A stretch of DNA of 64,000 nt. Origin: a virus. The DNA lies in IMG/VR virus record IMGVR_UViG_3300029448_000003, positions 1 to 64,000 of that record; one strand, 5' to 3'. Below are positions 57,839 to 64,000 of this stretch, piece after piece; within the stretch, counting starts at the first letter, position 1, and every line of letters begins with the position of its first letter. The position numbers were made by a program, and so were the translations under genes. The notes under the pieces are model-generated. The model saw only the letters and a program-made list of their open reading frames with translations. It did no database searches and was not told the origin of the DNA.

Positions 57839-58242
57839 TGCTTGGACTAAGTTCATTATTAGGACCTATTGCTAATATAGCAGGAACGTATATACAAGGA
57901 AAAGTAGACAAGGCAAAAGCCGAAACAGAAGTAAAAGTTGCTCGTGCAAAAGCTGAAGCAAAAGTTTATGAAACAGAAGCAACCTCAAGTATGTTGAATG
58001 AGCAAAGCCTTACTCAACAAATGGCAGGAAGTTGGAAAGATGAATTTTGGACTTTAATCTTTGGAGGGATATTAGTATGTTGTTTTTTACCTTGGACACA
58101 AGAGTATGTTAAAGAGGGGTTTCTTTTCCTCGAAGAAAATACTCCTAATTGGTTTTCTACTTGCCTATATATTTGTATTGGCAGTAGTTTTGGATATAGG
58201 TTCGGTAAGACAGGTCTTCAATTAATAAATAAGAAGGGGTAA
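57838..58242 (+). CDS. Holin of the 3TM type (genome B)
   Basis: The 134-residue homologue of 1030-1431, with the same charged N-terminal helix, SWKDEFW motif and SSFGYRFGK segment. It starts with GTG at the stop of the previous gene. Expected role is to open the inner membrane for the lysozyme at 59364-59819. Confidence 0.75.
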   Translation: MLGLSSLLGPIANIAGTYIQGKVDKAKAETEVKVARAKAEAKVYETEATSSMLNEQSLTQQMAGSWKDEFWTLIFGGILVCCFLPWTQEYVKEGFLFLEENTPNWFSTCLYICIGSSFGYRFGKTGLQLINKKG

Positions 58243-58245
58243 TCT

Positions 58246-58497
58246 ATGTCTTGTGAGTGTGGAAATGAAAATTGTAAATGTGATGGTGACTTAGTTCCAG
58301 ATAAATTAGCATACCAAGTAAACAAAAGGAGAATGGCATGGGTTTTAATTATTCTTATGGGTATTACTACTATCCTAACTTTGGCTTACCCAAACAGACT
58401 AGCCGAAGCAGAAAGTATACTTATGACACAATATATTTCGATGTGTGGACTGGTTGGAGCATATTTCGGATTTAGTGCATTGAGTGGTAAAAAATAA
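58246..58497 (+). CDS. Small two-TM protein with Cys-rich N-terminus (genome B)
   Basis: The homologue of 1434-1688. The cysteines of the N-terminus (CECGNENCKCDGD) are kept in number though not in exact spacing, and the two hydrophobic segments are nearly identical. Long runs of the DNA are unchanged from genome A (for example around 58322-58369). Possible holin or antiholin. Confidence 0.65.
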   Translation: MSCECGNENCKCDGDLVPDKLAYQVNKRRMAWVLIILMGITTILTLAYPNRLAEAESILMTQYISMCGLVGAYFGFSALSGKK

Positions 58498-58503
58498 TGG
58501 CTT

Positions 58504-58746
58504 ATGGAAGGTATCTTACAATATTGGGAACAGTTAATTTTTTTCTTGACAGCACTTGTAGTAGCTGTTAAACTACACACAGATGTTACAACACTCAAGA
58601 AAGATGTAGAAAAACTAGAAGCCGATTGCCAAAAGGCAAACGATAAGATACAGGATAACTTTGTAAGTTCGGTAAGAACTGAAAGTGCCGTAAAAGAAAC
58701 AGAGAAAAAAATTGAATCTCTATTTCAGTTACATAACAAAGATTAA
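58504..58746 (+). CDS. Membrane-anchored coiled-coil protein (genome B)
   Basis: The homologue of 1863-2114 with the same TM segment and coiled coil; only the last residues differ (LFQLHNKD). In B it comes before, not after, the small charged gene, so the order of the two genes is swapped. Spanin-like by topology. Confidence 0.65.
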   Translation: MEGILQYWEQLIFFLTALVVAVKLHTDVTTLKKDVEKLEADCQKANDKIQDNFVSSVRTESAVKETEKKIESLFQLHNKD

Positions 58747-58751
58747 AGTTT

Positions 58752-58919
58752 ATGAAAAATGGTTGGGATAACCACGAAGATACTTTTGAAGAAACATTAC
58801 GTAGAGAAATGTTAAAATGGAAAAAGTTATATTTTCTTCTACAAGATGATATGAAAGAATTAACAAAAGCATATTACAAAGTTCTCAAAGAGAATGAACA
58901 ATTAAAAAGGAAACACTAA
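58752..58919 (+). CDS. Small charged protein, 55 aa (genome B)
   Basis: The homologue of 1685-1855 (GWDNHEDTFEETLRREM, then a helical basic end). It is located between the membrane/coiled-coil gene and the 147-aa gene here. It starts 5 nt after the previous stop. Function unknown. Confidence 0.6.
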   Translation: MKNGWDNHEDTFEETLRREMLKWKKLYFLLQDDMKELTKAYYKVLKENEQLKRKH

Positions 58920-58920
58920 T

Positions 58921-59364
58921 ATGGGCATAGCAAGTAAACTAGCAAGAGCAATAGCAAAAAAAATACCTAAGAAAAAAGTAGATTCAAAAGGTAATACTAA
59001 AAGCATATTTAGAGGGCAGAGTACTAATCAAGCAAAGACACAAAAACCTACAGAAAAACAAAGAAGATACAGAGTTGGACAAGCAAAGGGATTTCTTGCT
59101 GGTGCAGGTACTGTGTTAACTGTTGGTTCAGCCGTGGCTCTGTATAAAAAAGATGCAACTTTTAGATCACGTTTAGATGCAGCACAGAAAGCAGGGAAAG
59201 CTACAGTTAATTATAAAGGAAGTACCTATAAAGTACCAAAAAATAAAATACCTCTACCTGTTTCAAAACCCAAAACAACACCTAGTAAGCTTAAAAAGGG
59301 TAGCAGGATTAGTTATGCTGAAAGATTTAAAGAAATAGAAGATGAAAAAAAAGGAAAGAATTAA
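58921..59364 (+). CDS. Basic protein with one hydrophobic segment, 147 aa (genome B only)
   Basis: The N-terminal part is Lys-rich (ARAIAKKIPKKKVDSKGNTK), a hydrophobic stretch lies at about 62-76 (FLAGAGTVLTVGSAVALY), and the end (ISYAERFKEIEDEKKGKN) resembles the 66-aa genome A protein at 2648-2848. It is placed between lysis genes, before the lysozyme, and overlaps its start by one base. It could be a membrane-linked lysis or virion accessory. Confidence 0.6.
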   Translation: MGIASKLARAIAKKIPKKKVDSKGNTKSIFRGQSTNQAKTQKPTEKQRRYRVGQAKGFLAGAGTVLTVGSAVALYKKDATFRSRLDAAQKAGKATVNYKGSTYKVPKNKIPLPVSKPKTTPSKLKKGSRISYAERFKEIEDEKKGKN

Positions 59365-59819
59365 TGGAAACACTTACAGATAGATTAAGAGAAGAGTTAA
59401 AAACAGATGAAGGTTGTAAGTATGAAGTATATTTAGATCACTTAGGTTTACCCACATTTGGTATCGGACATTTAATTACTGACAAAGACCCAGAACACCA
59501 AATGGGAATGGGAACACCTGTCGATGAAATAAGAGTTAATGAAGCATTTGAACAAGATGTGCATGTAACATTAGATGAATGTAGAAAGCTATTTAATGAT
59601 TGGGATAATTTACCTGAAGAAGTAAAACTAATTACAGCTAACATGATGTTTAATATGGGTAGACCTAGATTATCAGGTTTTAAAAAAATGATACAGGCTA
59701 TTAGCGATGGTGATTGGTTAGAAGCAGCAATTCAAATGAAAGATTCTAGATGGTACAAGCAAGTAACAAACAGAGCCGACAGGCTAATAAGCAGAATGAA
59801 AGCTGTAAATTTACAGTAA
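59364..59819 (+). CDS. T4-type lysozyme (GH24 endolysin, genome B)
   Basis: The genome B endolysin has the same length (151) and catalytic residues Glu16, Asp25 and Thr31 as the copy at 2114-2569. Differences are scattered conservative changes. It cleaves peptidoglycan once the holin opens the membrane. Confidence 0.93.
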   Translation: METLTDRLREELKTDEGCKYEVYLDHLGLPTFGIGHLITDKDPEHQMGMGTPVDEIRVNEAFEQDVHVTLDECRKLFNDWDNLPEEVKLITANMMFNMGRPRLSGFKKMIQAISDGDWLEAAIQMKDSRWYKQVTNRADRLISRMKAVNLQ

Positions 59820-59965
59820 GCGAAATTGAAAAACAAAAAAATAGAGAACGGCATAAGCATAATTTGCGTAAATTATTTAAGCCTATTAGTAGACAATTTA
59901 AAGGGAGTAGCACATGGCAGAAATGCCCTATAACAACAACCAAGAGCCAACAGGTGAACAACTAG
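59750..59965 (+). CDS. Small basic protein overlapping lysozyme 3' end (genome B)
   Basis: The homologue of 2500-2655: same ATG inside the lysozyme gene, same EKQK-R--H--NL-KLFKP core beyond the lysozyme stop. Its C-terminal end runs 52 nt into the next gene and is not shared with A. Function unknown. Confidence 0.45.
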   Translation: MVQASNKQSRQANKQNESCKFTVSEIEKQKNRERHKHNLRKLFKPISRQFKGSSTWQKCPITTTKSQQVNN

Positions 59966-60942
59966 GTATTCCGACACCACCTAGACCTCCTATGGGTACG
60001 GCTACACCAGATGCTGTAGCACCAACACCTGTAGCAACACCTATGCCAGATCAAATGCAAACAGTATCAACACCTAGAGAACAAACAGCCGTTGCAACAC
60101 GAGATTGGCAAGCAGAAATTAATGACTTAAAAAGCCGTATGGAAGAGCAAAAAGCACAGTATATAATGCAGATTGAAATGCTAAAAGCTCAATTACAAGC
60201 TCAACAGAAACCAGCACCTGTTCAAGATGTAGAAGCTGTTCAAGAAGTTGTAACACCAATGCCAACACAACCTGTACAGCCACCACGACAAGGACCTACT
60301 GCTGATCCTAGACCGGCTGTAACACCAATGCCAGCAAAGCCTATCATGCCAATGCTACCAACACTACCTGTACAGCCTAATCCTAGAACTACTGGACAGC
60401 TAGAACTTCTTAAAAAGAAACTTGCTGAACAAAGAAAAACATTTGGAACTATGACACCAGAGCAAAGACGTAATTTTTCTGCTAATCAGAGTATACAAAA
60501 AATAATGTCTAACACTATGCTAGACCCAGTAGAACAAAGAAAAAGAGTACGGCAGGTTAAACTAGATTTAGCACATGCAAGACAAATAGAGCAAATGAGA
60601 AAACAAAATGTGCCACCTACAGTTATTATGGATAGATCATTTAGATACAACCTACAAAAAGCTAGACGTAATGCCGTACCCAATGAGCAAATAAGATTAA
60701 TGATTATGCAACATCAACACAGAAAAAAAATGTTTAGGGCACAAAAAGCAGGTGTGTCACGTAAAGAACTAATGAATATGCAAGCTAGTTTTCAAGTAGA
60801 TGTGCTAAACTATAAAAACCGATTAGCGATGGCAACTAAAAAAATGGATGCACGTACACGTAACAGAGATAGGTATAGGTCAATGTATGAGAGATGGAAA
60901 CAGCAAAGAGCACAGGCAAATAGACCAAGGAATGTAAGATGA
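59914..60942 (+). CDS. Pro/Gln-rich protein with basic helical C-terminus, 342 aa (genome B only)
   Basis: Residues 8-50 and 95-155 are rich in Pro, Thr and Gln with repeated TPMP-type motifs (PTPVATPMPDQ; VTPMPTQPVQP; VTPMPAKPIMPM). A coiled coil lies between them (NDLKSRMEEQKAQYIMQIEM). The C-terminal half is helical and very basic (RKQNVPPTVIMDRSF; RKKMFRAQKAGVSRKELMNM). No counterpart exists in A at this place. It may be a virion or DNA-packaging accessory; function unknown. Confidence 0.6.
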   Translation: MAEMPYNNNQEPTGEQLGIPTPPRPPMGTATPDAVAPTPVATPMPDQMQTVSTPREQTAVATRDWQAEINDLKSRMEEQKAQYIMQIEMLKAQLQAQQKPAPVQDVEAVQEVVTPMPTQPVQPPRQGPTADPRPAVTPMPAKPIMPMLPTLPVQPNPRTTGQLELLKKKLAEQRKTFGTMTPEQRRNFSANQSIQKIMSNTMLDPVEQRKRVRQVKLDLAHARQIEQMRKQNVPPTVIMDRSFRYNLQKARRNAVPNEQIRLMIMQHQHRKKMFRAQKAGVSRKELMNMQASFQVDVLNYKNRLAMATKKMDARTRNRDRYRSMYERWKQQRAQANRPRNVR

Positions 60943-61316
60943 GTAGACAACTAACAGAAAGACAACAAAAATTTATGGATGCCTTATTTAATGATGCTAA
61001 TGGTAATATTACAAATGCTAAAATAATTGCAGGGTATTCTACAAAAACAAATAATCAAGAAATTATTAAGACTTTAAAAGATGAAATAATGGAAGCAACA
61101 CAACTGTATATGGCAAGTAATGCTCCACGAGCTGCTGTAGCAATAGCTGATAGTTTAGATAACCCAACAGAGTTAGGTATTAAAGACAAGATGATTGCTG
61201 CAAAAGAACTGTTAGATAGAACAGGTTTAATAAAAACAGAAAAGGTACAAGTAGAAGCATCAGGTGGTGTAATGCTTATGCCGACTAAGAAACCAATAGA
61301 GGATAATGACGAGTAG
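60939..61316 (+). CDS. Terminase small subunit, probable (genome B)
   Basis: The homologue of 2848-3225, with the same length (125) and start (QLTERQQKFMDALF, AKIIAGYS). It overlaps the preceding gene by 4 nt and the next by 11 nt. Expected to bind the packaging site. Confidence 0.7.
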   Translation: MSRQLTERQQKFMDALFNDANGNITNAKIIAGYSTKTNNQEIIKTLKDEIMEATQLYMASNAPRAAVAIADSLDNPTELGIKDKMIAAKELLDRTGLIKTEKVQVEASGGVMLMPTKKPIEDNDE

Positions 61317-61731
61317 AAGTATAGGTAAATGGGATTTACCACAACCACTAGACATGAAAGAACAAAATGAATGGATTGCGATACCAAGAATTGCAAGAAC
61401 TGTTCCTTTTGGTTATGAAATAGACCCTGAAAATGAATACATTCTTAGACCCATACCTCGTGAGTTAGATGCTTTAGAAAAAGCAAAAGAACACTTAAAA
61501 CAGTATTCATATAGACAGGTCGCAAATTGGTTAAGTACTTTTACTGAAAGGTACATTTCCCACATAGGATTAATGAAAAGAGTAAGACGTGAGCAAAAAC
61601 GTAAGAACAAAGCTAGAACTCTCCGTGTCTGGTCAGAATATGCAGAAAAGGCAATACAAACAGCGAAAGAAGAAGCAAAAAGACTTGAAAACCAAAGAAC
61701 AGGTAGTCAGCAAAGTATTAGCTACGGATAG
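61306..61731 (+). CDS. HTH protein before TerL (genome B)
   Basis: The homologue of 3625-4041, in B directly after the small terminase with no inserted gene. It keeps the HTH (YSYRQVANWLSTFTERYISH) and the basic tail. It overlaps TerL by 143 nt in another frame. Confidence 0.65.
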   Translation: MTSRSIGKWDLPQPLDMKEQNEWIAIPRIARTVPFGYEIDPENEYILRPIPRELDALEKAKEHLKQYSYRQVANWLSTFTERYISHIGLMKRVRREQKRKNKARTLRVWSEYAEKAIQTAKEEAKRLENQRTGSQQSISYG

Positions 61732-63160
61732 TAGTATAGATTATATAGAACCTGTACAAGAAGCAGAGCAAAATGTAGTATTTAAACCTAATGATGGACC
61801 TCAAACAGAGTTTCTTGCTGCAAGCGAAAGAGAAGTTTTATATGGTGGTTCAGCAGGTGGTGGCAAGTCGTTTGCTATGTTAGCTGACCCTCTTAGGTAT
61901 ATGGGTCATTCTTCATTTAGTGGCTTACTATTACGACACACAACAGAAGAGTTAAGAGAACTTATATTTAAGTCACAAGAATTATATCCTAAAGTTTGGA
62001 AGGGTATAAAGTGGTATGAAAGAAAAATGCAATGGGTTGCACCGTCAGGTGCAAGATTGTGGATGTCATACCTTGATAGAGATGAAGATGTGATGCGATA
62101 CCAAGGTTTAGCTTTTAGTTGGATAGGTTTTGACGAATTAACACAATGGGCAACCCCTTTTGCATGGAACTATATGCGTTCACGTTTACGTTCTGTAGCA
62201 TCGGATTTACCTATCTTTATGAGGGCTACAACAAACCCCGGTGGTATAGGACATCAATGGGTTAAGAAAATGTTTATTGACCCTGCACCTTATGGAAAAG
62301 AGTTTGATGCAACAGATATTGAAACAGGAGAAGTCCTTAAATACCCAGCAGGACATAGAAAGGCTGGAAAATCTTTATTCAAACGGAGATTTATTCCTGC
62401 AAGACTATCTGACAATCCATACCTCTCAGAAAGTGGTGACTATGAAGCAATGCTCTTATCCCTTCCTGAACAACAGCGTAAACAGCTTTTGGATGGCGAT
62501 TGGGATATTAAAGAAGGTGCTGCTTTTACCGAGTTTAACAGGGATATACACGTTGTTGAACCTTTTGCTATACCTAATAGTTGGATTAAGTTCCGTGCTT
62601 GTGATTACGGCTACGGAAGTTATTCAGGGGTTCTTTGGTTTGCTGTATCGCCTTCTGAACAGTTGGTGGTATATCGTGAACTTTACGTATCAAAAGTTCT
62701 TGCAACGGACTTAGCAGATAGGATACTAGAGTTAGAAGCTGAAGATGGTAATCTTAAATATGGCATACTAGATTCTAGTTTATGGCACAAAAGAGGTGAC
62801 ACAGGACCTTCTCTAGCAGAACAAATGACTATGAGAGGTTGTCGATTTAGACCATCAGATAGAAGTAAAGGTTCTCGTGTATCAGGTAAAAATGAAGTAC
62901 ACAGACGATTACAAATAGACGATTTTACAAAGGAATCAAGGTTAGTGTTTTTTAACACCTGTACAGAAATAATTGCACAGTTACCTTCTATTCCGTTAGA
63001 TAAAAAAAATCCAGAGGATGTAGATACAAAAGCAGAAGATCACTTGTATGATGCTTTAAGATATGGTATAATGTCAAGACCAAGGTTTAATATATTTGAT
63101 TATGACCCACATATACCAAAAGCAACATTTAAACCTGCAGATTCTACGTTTGGATATTAA
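61589..63160 (+). CDS. terL: Terminase large subunit (genome B)
   Basis: This 523-residue homologue of 3908-5461 keeps Walker A (GGSAGGGKS), Walker B (IGFDE), the LLDGDWDI linker and the nuclease motifs (ACDYGYGS; EDHLYDALRY). Differences concentrate in residues 20-60. The GTG start inside the preceding gene is the same as in A. An 83-nt block (62373-62455) is identical to A. Confidence 0.95.
   Translation: MSKNVRTKLELSVSGQNMQKRQYKQRKKKQKDLKTKEQVVSKVLATDSSIDYIEPVQEAEQNVVFKPNDGPQTEFLAASEREVLYGGSAGGGKSFAMLADPLRYMGHSSFSGLLLRHTTEELRELIFKSQELYPKVWKGIKWYERKMQWVAPSGARLWMSYLDRDEDVMRYQGLAFSWIGFDELTQWATPFAWNYMRSRLRSVASDLPIFMRATTNPGGIGHQWVKKMFIDPAPYGKEFDATDIETGEVLKYPAGHRKAGKSLFKRRFIPARLSDNPYLSESGDYEAMLLSLPEQQRKQLLDGDWDIKEGAAFTEFNRDIHVVEPFAIPNSWIKFRACDYGYGSYSGVLWFAVSPSEQLVVYRELYVSKVLATDLADRILELEAEDGNLKYGILDSSLWHKRGDTGPSLAEQMTMRGCRFRPSDRSKGSRVSGKNEVHRRLQIDDFTKESRLVFFNTCTEIIAQLPSIPLDKKNPEDVDTKAEDHLYDALRYGIMSRPRFNIFDYDPHIPKATFKPADSTFGY
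62373..62455 (+). repeat. 83-bp block identical to 4674-4756 inside terL
   Basis: In otherwise diverged terL genes this block has no difference, synonymous sites included. It encodes part of the ATPase-nuclease linker (RRFIPARLSDNPYLSESGDY). Recent exchange between the two genomes or a DNA-level constraint could explain it. Confidence 0.85.
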
Positions 63161-63169
63161 AGGAAAGTT

Positions 63170-64000
63170 ATGGCAGAAGAAGAAAATACAGAAAATGTAG
63201 TTGAAGACCAGTCTATGCATTTAGAAGATGTTAGCTCTATTGATAAAGAAGAACCTTCTTCAGCTAGTATTGCTATTTTTGTAAAAGATAAGTATAAGAA
63301 AGCAGAAGATGCTAGACGAACAGATGAGCAAAGATGGTTACGTTCATATAGAAATTATAGAGGTTTGTATGGTCCAGATGTTCAGTTTTCAGAAGCAGAA
63401 AAATCTAGAGTATTTATCAAGATAACTAAAACTAAAACTTTGGCTGCGTATAGTCAAATTGTTGACGTTTTATTTGCAGGTAATAAATTTCCTATTAGCG
63501 TTGAGCCAACAGAATTACCTGATGGTGTATCTGAAGATGTACATATAGATATAGAAAAACCAAACAAAGAAGATGAGCAACAACAACCTGAATTAGAGTT
63601 TTCAGGAGATGGTACACCTTTACCTAAAGGGTATCGTTCAGGAGTACAACTAGGTCCTATCGAAGAAAAAATAGCTAAGATGGAAAACGTTACTGTGCAA
63701 GAAGGTCCGGGAACTAAGCCAAAGACAGTAACCTATAGCCCTGCTATGATTGCAGCTAAAAAGATGGAAAAGAAGATCATGGATCAACTTGAAGAATCTA
63801 GTGCTTCTAAACATCTACGTAGCACAGCTTTTGAGATGGCATTGTTTGGCACAGGTGTAATGAAAGGTCCTTTTGCTCTAGATAAAGAATACCCTAATTG
63901 GGAAGAAAATGGTGAATACAATCCTGTATTTAAAACAATACCACAGGTATCTAACGTATCTGTTTGGAATTTTTATCCTGATCCAGATTCAAATAACATG
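63170..64000 (+). CDS. Portal protein, 5' part (genome B, cut by window end)
   Basis: The ATG follows AAAGGAAAGTT, 9 nt after the TerL stop. The 277 visible codons match the portal at 5467-7596: RWLRSYRNYRGLYGPDVQFS, FAGNKFPISVEPTELP, FEMALFGTGVMKGPFA and NFYPDPDS. The N-terminal 35 residues are different. The gene is open to the window edge. Confidence 0.88.
   Translation, partial: MAEEENTENVVEDQSMHLEDVSSIDKEEPSSASIAIFVKDKYKKAEDARRTDEQRWLRSYRNYRGLYGPDVQFSEAEKSRVFIKITKTKTLAAYSQIVDVLFAGNKFPISVEPTELPDGVSEDVHIDIEKPNKEDEQQQPELEFSGDGTPLPKGYRSGVQLGPIEEKIAKMENVTVQEGPGTKPKTVTYSPAMIAAKKMEKKIMDQLEESSASKHLRSTAFEMALFGTGVMKGPFALDKEYPNWEENGEYNPVFKTIPQVSNVSVWNFYPDPDSNNM

Noticed and set aside
1-64000. tRNA genes or integration site
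   Set aside because: No cloverleaf-like sequence, no complete integrase, and no host gene or att-like flank was found, so prophage status cannot be supported.

Overview
The window is phage DNA from end to end. It is AT-rich, with tightly packed and often overlapping genes, and no tRNA, rRNA, CRISPR array or cellular housekeeping gene was seen. The gene set (A-family DNA polymerase with a DnaJ-type zinc-finger insertion, DnaB-like helicase, zinc-ribbon/TOPRIM primase, T7-type endonuclease I, class II ribonucleotide reductase, podovirus-like portal, tube and internal virion proteins, phage PstS) points to an HMO-2011-type marine podovirus. The inserted DnaJ-like motif in the polymerase is the best marker, since it was described for SAR116 phage HMO-2011. 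The AT-rich codon use and the phosphate-binding gene suggest a marine alphaproteobacterial host such as SAR11, SAR116 or a relative; the host is inference.

Layout: (1) 1-83 is the 3' end of a pstS gene. (2) 76-34575 (+) is the late arm of genome A: small basic proteins, a lysis cassette (3TM holin, small membrane proteins, T4-type lysozyme), terminase, portal, scaffold, capsid, tail tube, several fibre genes and large internal virion proteins. (3) 34582-52772 (-) is the DNA-metabolism arm, transcribed leftwards: at the promoter end a set of small unknown genes, then a C5 methyltransferase, a SleB-type hydrolase, primase, helicase, DNA polymerase, an SSB-like protein, a Cas4-like nuclease, endonuclease I, RNR and MazG. 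(4) 52773-53296 is a divergent control region with a consensus promoter to the right and a probable promoter to the left. (5) 53297-56916 (+) holds lysine-rich small proteins, a membrane protein, two small secreted-looking proteins and a full pstS. (6) From 56909 to the end the window runs into a second, related but diverged genome (B), repeating lysis genes, terminase and the start of the portal. Positions 1-81 are identical to 56834-56914, so one genome unit is 56,833 bp.

How the parts fit: the leftward arm supplies nucleotides (RNR, MazG), replication (primase, helicase, polymerase, SSB) and recombination or DNA processing (endonuclease I, Cas4-like and PD-(D/E)XK nucleases). The rightward arm packages DNA and builds and releases virions. 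PstS would help an infected cell capture phosphate.

The most unusual signal is in the promoter-proximal 3 kb of the leftward arm (about 49.8-52.8 kb). It is crowded with short perfect stem-loops inside coding sequence: 19 by eye with stems of at least 6 bp and loops of 3-6 nt in about 880 nt at 51855-52734. It also holds three long leader hairpins with related loops but different, co-varying stems, and four copies of a TGTCC-N6-GGACA palindrome. I know of no described system with this arrangement.
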